A stretch of 64,000 nucleotides of DNA from Lepidodermella squamata (lineage: Eukaryota > Gastrotricha). Of this stretch, positions 10,046-19,900 are shown piece by piece (within the stretch, counting starts at the first letter, position 1; every line of letters starts with the position of its first letter). The stretch is from contig JBLDXI010000002.1 of NCBI GenBank assembly GCA_047495785.1, positions 1,488,001-1,552,000 of the forward strand, written 5' to 3'. The notes beneath the pieces are model-generated. The model was not told where the DNA came from. It saw only the letters and a list, made by a program, of their open reading frames with translations, and searched no databases. The position numbers and the translations under genes are program-made.

Positions 10046-12036
10046 ATGAAAATCCTGAACAGAGTTGCTGTTTTCAATAATACCATCTGGCGAAACCTTT
10101 CGAGAATGATTCAGGCGTCGAAGTGGCTAAACGAAGCTGTTGATACTGAAACCGGCAAAGCATTCATCCGAAGCGTAGATGGCGACGAAAGGCTGAGAAT
10201 TTCCCTGAAATTTATTCGCCCGGAGAATAACGGCGTCAAATTTTTCAATTTCGAACGCCTGAAAGGCGAAAATCTGGCCACAACTTTTCAACGCATGGCC
10301 AATAACATTCAAAGGGAACTGAAACCAAGCGCTAAAAAGACGAAGGCTGATAAGAAGGCTGCCAAAACAAACGGTTGCGATGATAAGGAAAAGACCCAAC
10401 CGGAGAGTGAGAGATCTACCGTGCGCCTTTCATTCAGAGATAAAATTTGTCTTTTCAGGTGAAACGAACATTTCGGCTATTGATATCGCGTTATTTAAAA
10501 ACGGTGAAAAACTCGATGCGTCGCAAGTGACCAACGGCGAGGCGTGGGAGGCAGCGACGGAGCTGAAAATAGGCGATACGGTGTATCCCCTGGCAAAAAA
10601 CTACCCGACAATCGTGCTGCTTCAAGTTTGCGACACACCCATCGCAACGTACCCCGTTCCGGTGAAGTGCCACCTCGAATTCGCTGATCAAGCCGACTGC
10701 TTGTTTGAATGGTTTGTCTCGAGTAAAAACAAGGAAAGCTCCGATCTTGTCGGAGTTTTGCATAAAAATTGGAACAAAGTTGCGGAGGGTTACTCGTACA
10801 CACCTAGCGAGGCTGAGCTAGGATGCCATTTACTGCTAAAATGCACCCCATTTCAGCGGGGTCCAGATGGAAATATGATAACTGGTGAATCTCAACTATC
10901 CCAATCTTTGCAACCTGTGGTCTCAGGTCCGAAAGAGTGTCCATTTGAAAGGAGGCAAAATAACCATCTTCCGAAATATTCATCTGAGGAAGAAAGAAAG
11001 TAAGCCTAGACAATTTAGATTGTTCGTTTTTATTCTGTTTTATGCTTGTTTAAGGCAAGTTTTGCGGGTGGTGTCGTACAATGTTCTTGCCGAATGTTAT
11101 ACTGATATGGCTGGGACTCAAGAAAATCTCTTCCCATACTGTCCCGAAGAATTTCTCGATTTCAAGTACCGGAAAATGTTACTCTTAAAAGAAATACCTG
11201 GTTACCAAGCCGATGTCATATGCCTTCAGGAGGTCGACCGACACGTTTTTGAGGACGATTACCGTCCAGCGTTGAGATCAGCTGGTTACGAGGGTCAATT
11301 AACGCTGAAAGCTCGTGAAGTCAAAGAAGGAATAGCCATGTTTTACCGGAAAGATCGGTTTGAACTCATCAGTGTTAATTCGCATTATATCGGCGGAGTT
11401 CTGGACAAGGACCCGGATTTTGCGGATTTGAACGAGCGAATCTCAAAAGTTCCCCACATTCGAGAAACGTTTGTAACCCGGTCGTCAGTCGTTCAATTTT
11501 CGCATTTGATCGACAAAACCAACAACCGCCATTTGTTAGTGGCTAACACCCATTTATACTTCCATTGGTCTGCTGATAACATCCGGCTGCTGCAAGGCTT
11601 CGTTTCAGCTCGGTTACTATCGCGTGCAAAAGCTGAAATTGTGAAGAAATTCGGCGTTGAACCTAGTATTTTATTTTGCGGCGATTTCAATTCGGACTAC
11701 CGATGTGGAGTTTATCGGTTGTTTACTAAAGGAAAAATTCCGGGAAATTTCAACGAATTTTACCAGGGCGGTAAACAGAATTTCATCCCGGATCTAGGCG
11801 ATATGATTCAGACTGATTTGAAGCTGTTTTCGGCATCTGGGACCCCGGAATACACGACTTTTGTCTCAGCCTTTGCGGCATGCATCGACTACATTTACGC
11901 CGAACGTGAAAAATTCGACGTTTTGAACAAGCTGCCGATGTATGAGGAGGAGGAATTTCTGCCGATGACTGCGTGTCCGAACCAAGTTTTCCCGAGTGAT
12001 CATTTTGCGATCGTTGTCGATATGAAATACAAGTGA
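10046..12036 (+). CDS. PDE12: 2',5'-phosphodiesterase 12-like exonuclease (EEP family, PDE12)
   Basis: This is a magnesium-dependent exonuclease/endonuclease/phosphatase. The family homologue in mitochondria removes poly(A) and 2',5'-oligoadenylate. Exons are about 10046-10373, 10459-10999 and 11055-12036, giving 616 residues (human about 609). The N-terminal region has family-like segments (NKVAEGYSYTPSEAELG, LLLKCTPFQRGPDG). The catalytic domain starts at VVSYNVLAECYTDMAG, with CLQEVD near residue 347, CGDFNSD near 498 and PSDHFAIVVDM near 603. The basic amphipathic N-terminus (MKILNRVAVFNNTIWRNLSR) could be a mitochondrial presequence. The first donor is uncertain: 10373 keeps the right phase, but a GT at 10422 is an alternative in the wrong frame. 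A start at the next ATG (10109) is possible. It lies 312 bp after the peroxiredoxin stop. Confidence 0.88.
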
Positions 12037-12173
12037 AAACACTGCTCCTTATTTAAAACCAAAGCGTTATTTTGATTTTAAATTTTGAGAATTTTCAATT
12101 TATTCTTGCGCTTTCATGGTTATTCAAGAAGAAAAAATAAACAAGAAGGACTGCGCATTTTCTAGTCTTTAGG

Positions 12174-12775
12174 ATGACTTCTAAAAGAATTTTGTTAATC
12201 ACTGGCGAACCTGGTGTAGGAAAAACGACGCTTGTTCGAAAGATTTTCGCTGAATTATCCCCAGCTACGAAAATCGGCGGGTTTTACACCGAAGAGGTGC
12301 GTGAGAATGGCAGCCGAGTCGGCTTTGACATTGTAACATTAGGCGAAAACTCGATTCGAGCAGAATTGGCGAGAAAGGGTCGCCAGAGTCAGCATTTCGT
12401 TGGCTCCTATGCTGTTTTTACGGGTAGCTTGGAAAAATCTGTCTTGCCTGTTATTGAGGTCTAAATTTCGATATTTACCACCGAAACCATAATTATTTAC
12501 TGGAATAGGATTTGACCAGATATCAAGTGACAATAATCGACGAGATCGGCAAAATGGAATTCAAAAGTCGAAAATTTGTCCAAGCCATGTCGAGGATATT
12601 TTCCGCTAATAATGGCCCAGTTTTGATAGCGACCGTCCCGCTGAAATCAGCCCCTGGCTTGCAATTTGTCGACGATTTGAAAGCTAGAAGCGATGTTGAA
12701 CTCTACACCATTACATATCAGAACAGATCTACTATACTACAATCGATTTTGACTCATGTAAAGGGCTTAATTTAA
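12174..12775 (+). CDS. NTPCR: Cancer-related nucleoside-triphosphatase homologue (THEP1/NTPCR family)
   Basis: This is a small P-loop NTPase that hydrolyses nucleoside triphosphates. Exons 12174-12458 and 12509-12775 give 183 residues, close to the human 190. Walker A is GEPGVGKTT (residues 11-19). GFYTEEVRENGSRVGFDIVT matches the family signature, and Walker B is VTIIDEIGKMEF. A tctttag acceptor-like sequence ends one base before the ATG. The upstream gene's AATAAA sits at 12136-12141, only about 33 bp before this start, which is tight spacing of the operon type. Confidence 0.93.
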
Positions 12776-12821
12776 ATTGGGCGACTATAATTTTATCATA
12801 GACTCATTACTTTTGAAAAAA

Positions 12822-13950
12822 ATGGAGACAATATCGGAATTCTGTAATATGTGGCAAAACTTGTTCAAAGACGCGCCTTCACTGGCTAATTGGAACGAAA
12901 TGGATCTCGAAAATATGATTGAGTGGGCTCGTCATTGTGAAAAAGTGAGTCAATTGATACCTAAAAATTGATAATTCACGTTTTTTTATTAAGGCGATGT
13001 TAGAAGAGCTGAAGTTAACAGAGCCTGGTACCTCCGCTGAAGATTTGGAAACGTTCAACAGTGGAGTTGTTGAAAACTTCCCTTACCTACCACCCAGTTC
13101 TAATTACGCCATAGAACTCGCGAATGCTACTCAAAACATCATAAAGGTTCGATTTCAACTACAAAATTTGAAGAAAGCCCAACTTGTAATTTTGTAGGCG
13201 CTGATTCAAAATCCTTATCTCTCCGACCATTTGCTCAATCATCTCATTCGAGTTCTATCTCGCAGCGATAACAATCTATCCGAAAGTATCATTTCGTCGG
13301 TTGAAAATTGCGTTAGCCAGAAAAATCTAGCCGAAATTTTGCTGAGCCATGACGCTGTAAGCCAGAATCTTTCACAAAACATGCCCTTTCAAGCAAAAGC
13401 AAAACTCATCGCGAACAGACTGATCTGCATCTGGAAATTACTGCCGCCGCCTGAAATTAGCAACTTCTTCAAGCAACCGATGGAAACTGAAGAGACGGCT
13501 CGTGAAAAGTCGATTGCTTCGATTTTGAACGAAAATTTGAACTCCTGCTCGCCTGCTGTTATTTTATTCCTCCTAAAAGAAGTCGCCTTAATTAATGGCT
13601 TGAACGAAGTTGTGTATCACTGTACTTTGAGTAAGCAATTTCAAGCGATGGAAAGTGTTGGACCCGATTCCGATGATATTGTTGGCTATGTTTGCGTCAA
13701 ATACCCCGGATTTTTCAACTACTATCTCTTGTATTTGCTGCGTAAACTTGGCCAAATCGAAGGATCTTCCCTGGATGACGATAAATCAATTGAAGAATTC
13801 GACGTGTTGAGGCGGAGATTTCGAAATCTTGTCAACGCTGATGCAAAAATTAACAGAGCAGTGAAAAAATTGTTAGCTGACCGGCGGGATCGGCCGTTAT
13901 GTGATCGGCGAGAAATTTACGACCAACTACTCTCAGAATTGAACGGATAG
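12822..13950 (+). CDS. Unrecognised alpha-helical protein, 342 residues
   Basis: Three exons, 12822-12944, 12994-13146 and 13198-13950, join in phase 0 to give one protein, and the coding frame is clear. The sequence is almost entirely predicted helix, with leucine-rich stretches (LLNHLIRVLSRSDNNLSESI, PAVILFLLKEVALINGLNE) and a basic C-terminus (KKLLADRRDRPLCDRREIYD). No signal peptide or membrane segment is seen. I do not recognise the family; the repeat-like helices would suit a scaffold or complex subunit, but that is only inference. The ATG follows the NTPCR stop by 46 bp, with an acceptor-like tttatcatag in between, so the two may be co-transcribed. AATAAA is at 13997. Confidence 0.8.
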
Positions 13951-14071
13951 ATAACCTAACTCAGCTATTTACTACTGATCTCTTGATTGTTCCGGTAATA
14001 AAATTTACAACGAATCGTTCACGAGGTTTTATTCTTGCAAAAAAGATCGGTTATTTTAATGAGGATCAAAA

Positions 14072-15373
14072 TTATTCTTGTGTAACATTTTCGCCGTCTT
14101 CATCGTCGCTCTGTTGACGGTTCAAAGCACGGAGTCTGCCAACGGGCTGCTGATTCGTTTTTCCCTTCTTGTTCAAATTCAAGTTCAAATCAGGGGGAGA
14201 GGCCAACTCTGATTCTTTCTCGTATTCTTCGTAATCGTCATCTTGAGAGGCGATAGTTGAAATCGCAGCTAGAATCTGGACGCCAACATCGATAACAGCG
14301 ACTAGCACGACAGCCCGGCGATTTTTCAGACCTAAAACTGCCAGGGTTGCTGGAACAAACGACTGTTGGGTGATTTTATCCAAAGCAGCGAGTGCCTTCA
14401 AAAATATTAAGTCATTAAAATAGATGAAACTCCACGAAATTACCTCTCCTAATCGACGCAGGTCAATCAAAGCTTCGAACTCTGATTCTCGAACGGCTGA
14501 ACCGCGTGGCAGGTTATTTGACGCTCCGCCAAGTGCGAATTGCTGTTGCGATGCTTGATTGTTGTAGTCGGCACAGTTGAAAACGGGGAGATCGTTGAAT
14601 TCAGCCTCAGCGTCGAAAGTCATGTTATCCATTTTAAAGCTGAGCAAATGACGGCGAGGGTCGATTCGCAATTTCGCAATCGTTTTGCCATCCTAGAAAA
14701 TTAACAATTAATAATCTCAATTTTAAGGAGGATTTATTCGCACCTTGCTTAGGCTAGAAAACCGGTCAATAACCAGCTTAATGTGCCTGAGATCATTCGG
14801 CATTCCAATACCGCACGGAGGAATGTGATCGGTGAAGAACGAAGGCACTTCTTGGTACGAAGGCCAATGGCGTCGAGCAACCCATTCGAGGCCGAGTTTG
14901 TGATCGAGAAAAAACGAAGAAATTCCACCGCTTACGTCAACTCCGTCCATACCGGCGTCTGGAACCGAGGTCGACAGCTGCTCACGTCGCACGACGAGAC
15001 AAGGTTTATCGCCCATTTTGGCTAATTTGATCAGAAAAGACAGGCTGCGGTCGGTGGAAGATTTCAGCGTGAAAGCTCGAGCGAGGGGTTCAGTGTCTAA
15101 ATGCATGTAAATGCCGTCGTCCTCAGGTACCATAGTTTCTATCGCGTAGTCGGAAAACATCTGCTGGATATCAAGTTCGCACAGCAACGCGGAAACGCAT
15201 CGACTAGTTGCAGAGGCGTTACTAAATGTAGCTGCACTGGTCGGCATAACAAAGGAGACTCGGTCTTTTCGCAGAATTAACACAACCACTTTCGTCAGCT
15301 TGTGAATCGCACTGGTTATGCGGCTTAGGGCGATCATCTGCCCAGGTTCGACGCATTTCGCTTTAAAACGCAT
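14072..15373 (-). CDS. HUS1: Checkpoint clamp subunit HUS1 with an acidic C-terminal extension
   Basis: HUS1 is part of the 9-1-1 (RAD9-RAD1-HUS1) sliding clamp loaded at DNA damage. Exons 14744-15373, 14444-14692 and 14072-14395 give 400 residues in continuous phase. The N-terminus MRFKAKCVEPGQMIALSRIT fits the HUS1 pattern (MKFRAKI...), followed by the clamp-type beta segments (GIYMHLDTEPLARAF, HIKLVIDRFSSLSK) and, near residue 290, EFEALIDLRRLGE at the position where the family ends in IDIRKLLQFL. Human HUS1 is about 280 residues. The last 80 or so residues here are an acidic, low-complexity tail (DDDYEEYEKES, QQSDDEDGENVTQE). The gene starts 68 bp after the THAP/PHD stop on the same strand. 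Confidence 0.87.
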
Positions 15374-15441
15374 AGTAAAAAACTAGGTGAATTCAGAAAA
15401 ACACGTTTTATTTCGCAATAAAAAACAACAGACGGATAGTT

Positions 15442-16356
15442 TCAATCATCATCGTCGTCATCGTCATCTGAAGATTCATCAGAGAAAGACCCAGGATCTT
15501 CCATGGGCCTGTACGACTTGGGGCGCGCGTAAAGCGGAGGTCTGCCACGAGGACGGCCGCGGCCTCGCACAGGTTGGCTACTTGTCGGCTGCTCTTCTTC
15601 CTCTTCTTCTTCATCGTCGACGAAATACGACTTCCGCTTCTCTTTCGGTGCAGGAAACATGACGGGATCGTGTTTCCGCAAAATTTTTACCAGATGAGAC
15701 GGAATAATTATACCCAGATCGTCGGCATGCCATTTTATGTCAGAAGTTAAAGCTCCGGGAGTGAAAATGATATCCTGGCAGAAGTTGCACAGGAAAACGC
15801 GTTGACTGCGGCGGGCATTCGGGCGTTGCTGCACGCAGGCAGCGTGGAAAAAACATCGACAAAGAGTGCACTGCATCGTCGGAAAGCCCGAGTTAATTTC
15901 AGCGCACACGCCAACAGTGCAAGGCTTGAAAACATTCTTCGAGATCATTTCTGCTGCGCGCTTTGCCTGCTCTTCACGCTGCCGCTGAAGGGCCATCTCC
16001 TTTTGGCGCTGTTTTTCCATTTCATCGACTGTGGGTGGCTGCACCTGAGGTATTTTCGTAGGATATGGATGATTCAGTGTAGGGCGCCCCTCAGGAAAGT
16101 GATTTGAACAAAACATAGTAATTGTTTCCGCATCAAGCCACGGAGCTTTTGTCAGCAGCGGGCGAATCCATTGCAAACGCTGTTGTGACCTTGTCTTCGG
16201 GACAGGATACATGAAAAAAGGTTCCGGACAGCCACATCTGTTGTGCAAGTAGTCGCGGTGAATTTCGCAAGGAGTTCGAAACCACTTCAATAACTTGTCC
16301 TTAGTGTTAGGGCAGTGTGGCACTGCACAACACTTAGGCTTTATTTTCATCGCCAT
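15442..16356 (-). CDS. THAP-type zinc finger protein with PHD-like finger and AT-hook
   Basis: This is a single-exon nuclear protein of 304 residues, likely DNA- and chromatin-binding. The N-terminal THAP-like C2CH module has CAVPHC, the VPKT proline, LQWI and MFCSNHF. A charged helix (EMEKQRQKEMALQRQREE) follows. Next is a PHD-like cysteine/histidine cluster (CTVGVC, MQCTLCRCFFHAACV, FLCNFC), a tract of consecutive glutamates, an RGRGRPRGRPP AT-hook and a final poly-aspartate run. The PHD-like region resembles shuffled BPTF/CECR2-type contexts only loosely. The combination is not one I recognise as a named protein. A minus-strand AATAAA at 15407-15412 lies 30 bp past the stop and just ahead of HUS1. 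Confidence 0.82.
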   Translation of the reverse strand: MAMKIKPKCCAVPHCPNTKDKLLKWFRTPCEIHRDYLHNRCGCPEPFFMYPVPKTRSQQRLQWIRPLLTKAPWLDAETITMFCSNHFPEGRPTLNHPYPTKIPQVQPPTVDEMEKQRQKEMALQRQREEQAKRAAEMISKNVFKPCTVGVCAEINSGFPTMQCTLCRCFFHAACVQQRPNARRSQRVFLCNFCQDIIFTPGALTSDIKWHADDLGIIIPSHLVKILRKHDPVMFPAPKEKRKSYFVDDEEEEEEEQPTSSQPVRGRGRPRGRPPLYARPKSYRPMEDPGSFSDESSDDDDDDDD

Positions 16357-16979
16357 TTCTAAACAAAATCAAGTGAATATCAATATACTAAACCTTGAGC
16401 AGCATAAGCAATTAAACTTGGTGAAAAAATCTGTAAATTATTATGGGCTATGGGCTCCACTCCTTGCTATAATTTACTTGCTAGGCTGACAGAAAGTTGC
16501 TCGATATTTTTCGAGAAAACTGCAAAAAGTCTTGGAAACGACCGAATTGTTAGCAAAGCTATGACGACCAGCGCTGGTCGCTGGACTTAAGATAGTGCTT
16601 ATACAAATACAAAACAAGCTCAATTGGAATTCAACATTCAACGTTTTCGACAAAAAGCTGCCAGATTGCATATGTCATTCATAGAGGACAGAGAGTTAGG
16701 GGTCTGGGATCTGGGAGCGTGCGGTTCTGTCAATAAACCCAAAAGGCTTTTTGCATTTTTCGCGCCGAAAATTCGAAATCAAGCAAAGTTTTTCAAGCAA
16801 TTTTATGTACAACAATTTGAAATAACAATTAAATTAAATTGAACAATTTTTACAGCAAATATATTTCTTGAGCTACCATGGCGACGCGGCCGGCGGTCCT
16901 TGAATTCATCGAAGTCGACTTGAATCTTCAACGACCCTCTCACTTGGGTTTATGATCACAGCTGTTCGGTCCTTCAATA
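16357..16979. promoter_or_regulatory. Bidirectional intergenic region with an upstream ORF before the NWD gene
   Basis: This 623-bp region lies between the divergent THAP/PHD and NWD-like genes. It holds a 16-bp perfect palindrome at 16565-16580. It also holds a short open frame from 16878 (taccATGG context, 25 codons, stop before 16956) that would act as an upstream ORF if transcription starts to its left. No other gene is seen. Confidence 0.45.
16565..16580. repeat. 16-bp perfect palindrome in the divergent promoter region
   Basis: The sequence CGACCAGCGCTGGTCG is its own reverse complement. It sits 209 bp from the THAP/PHD ATG and 400 bp from the NWD-like ATG, so it could bind a homodimeric regulator. 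This is positional inference only. Confidence 0.6.
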
Positions 16980-19900
16980 ATGAACGAATCAAGCGCAAAG
17001 GTTACAATCTCCAAGTATTCCTCGGTGATTCTGAATGGTCAAATTCTGCTGGATGTCATCCCCACGCCACCAGCTGATACTATCAGAGTCTTTCTAAGCT
17101 CAACAGCGACAGGTAAATGCCATTTCCTGTAGATAACTATATCGTGTTATACGCAGATTAATGAAGTGAATGAGTATTTGTTTCAGCTTTTTCTTAGCTT
17201 CCGAATTCAGAGACTTATAAATTTAACGGAATTAAACTGAAGTTGCTCTTCGCTCCTATTATAGCTCTTCTTGGAGATGAAGGTTTGAAGTTACGATTTG
17301 TCTCACCAGTTTTGGCGGAAAGCTTCATTTCCTTTGTGTTTATTTGCAAGCCAGTTGATTTACGATTATATTTTTTTGGAAAATCGTGTTTTCTGATTGT
17401 ATTTGGCTTGAGACATCTTCCTATCCACTTAGATTTTTCCGACGAGCGGTCGGCGATATGGCAGACGGTTTCCCCGAAAATACGCGATTGGACGAGAGCA
17501 AAGTATGGTCTGGAGTTTCAGGTATGCATGCTAGCTACCGCGAGAATGAATTCCTAGGTAAACGTTTTTTCCTTATTACAGCTAATCGATTTGCATTGGG
17601 AGGAGAGGCCGGAGATAACGGAGGATCAGCTGACGCTGGATTTCGTCCGCCAAGAACTTAGATACTGCCATCAGACGTCACTTGGACCTTGTTTCGTCGG
17701 TCTTATTGGTCAGCGGTATGGCAGACCGCCACTACCTGTTACGATTCCCCAGGATGAATATGAAACAATTCGAAGCTCACTAGCTCGTCATTTATCTCGG
17801 GAAACTAGAGATGCAGATCTTCTCGATCGGTATTTCATCCTAGACACAAACGGTATTCCGCCTGTTTACCGCCTCGTGACTGCTGGGGACAACATCAACA
17901 GTGCCGCGCCAATCGGAGGCAAGCTTCGGGCGCTGTCAGAAGCTAGCAGGCAAAAGCTCAGTGAAGAGCTTCTAAGAGTTCGCACGCTGTTACAAAAGGG
18001 CGCCGAATTATCAGTAACCGATGGAACCATGGAAGCTCAAGCCGCCGAGAAATATTTGCGTTCTCTGTTGGATCAGGAGCTTCGCCTAGGCATTGGGGAG
18101 AGTGCGTTGGTCGACAAACGTTGCTTAGTCTTCATGCGATCTATATTGGATTTGGCTGAGCAAGCTGAACGGGGCGACGCTCTTGTGGTGCCGACATTAC
18201 GACGATATGCTGAGCTTTTAGAAGCTGGAACGAATCGGGTTCATGCGGGAGCTGTTGCCGAGCTTAGCCCTAGTAGCCAGCAAATGTTGGACCTCTTACG
18301 CGAAAACCTCATCGAGGTGAGATTACCTACGGAGAATGTTAAACAGGCTAAAGTTATCTGGAGATTCGACAAAGGCATTTGCCCGGACGTTTATACTCAT
18401 AGATCATACTTGGATCAGCTGTGTGACATTTTCTACAGCACGATAATTCATTTGATCAAAGAAAATATTGGCATCCATCAGCAACTCGTCACAGAGCCAT
18501 CCAGTGCCCACGAAAGGTTCAAGTGGGATGCTCTTCACAGTTGGTATCTGGTGCAGCAAATGAACGTTACAGACTCATTGTACATGGGATACGATTTCCA
18601 GCTCGAAGCTATTAGAAACTATGTTCGTGCCACTGTTGACGATCCGAATGGAGATAGCGAGGCCGCTCAAAATCGCCAGCCTCTTATAATTTGCGGTACA
18701 CCCGGCAGTGGAAAGTCAACCCTGATAGCCCGCTTGGCAATCGCAGCGAGAGATTGGTTGAGCGGTAGCTCTGTTATTGTTCGATTCTGCGGCATGAGTG
18801 CTGCCACGAATTCACTTCTTCTTATTCTGGAGAGCGTTTGCCGCCAACTGGAAGCTGTAATTGCTGGCCCCAGTTTCAGCTTTAGTACCAGCTTGCCCCC
18901 ATGCGAAGATTTGTTAATCGCAAGAATGTGGCGATTGATTTCAAGCGTGCCTCGTAGTATGGCTTTAGTCCTGCTTTTCGATGGTGTGGATCGACTGGAT
19001 CCACCGTTCCCTGGATGGTTACCGCCAACTCTTCCACCAAATGTCAGCGTTATAGCAACTGTTACTGCTGCCAACATGGCCCAGGCTGTTCGAATTTGCG
19101 GAATGGGCGGTATTCTCCCAGAAAGCAATATTGTCGAATTGAACGGATTGGCACCCGAAGATTCCGCTGAACTTTTGAACAGCTTGCTGGATTCTCGCGG
19201 CCGTCGCCTCACAATTGACCAAAGCCACATTTTCACGCAACTTATCGATCACGTTGCGAGTGTTGAAGAATCAGGCTGCTTACCGCCACTTTACATCTCG
19301 TTACTGGCGAGTATTGCGGAGACCTACGCATCAGATCAAATCACGCCCGAGGCAAATATTACATCGCCGTTGCCGAAATCGCTAGCCGAAGCAATAAACT
19401 ACCTTTTTGACAAGCTAGAGGCAAGATTTGATGCCAAAATTTACCCCCAGTTTTTAATTCATTGAATTCCAGATTGCACATGGTTTTACCGTTGTTTCGG
19501 CCATGTTTTCCCTGCTATCAGCTGCAGGTTGCGCTTTAACGGATTGCGAGATTGAGGATGTTCTGTCTTTAGACGAAGCGTTCATGGCCGTTATTCACAG
19601 TGGCGACATTTTCGCCGCATTGAAAAACTCGACCATAGTTCCAATTAGGCGAGCTCCGCCTGTTTTATGGATTCGGCTTCGAAGCGATTTGCGTCAATTT
19701 TTACTAGCTACGTGGGAAACAGGTGGCCAAACAGCTTGGTGGTGAGAAATTCTATTTAAAAAATTCTGGCAATATTATATTTTTTGTTTCATTTCAAGGT
19801 GGCGGCATAGTTCCATGGCGGCAGCCGCTCGCCTACGCTATTTGAAAGACGGCGGAGATGCCCATCGCCGTTTACATTCTCGATTAACCGATTATTGGCT

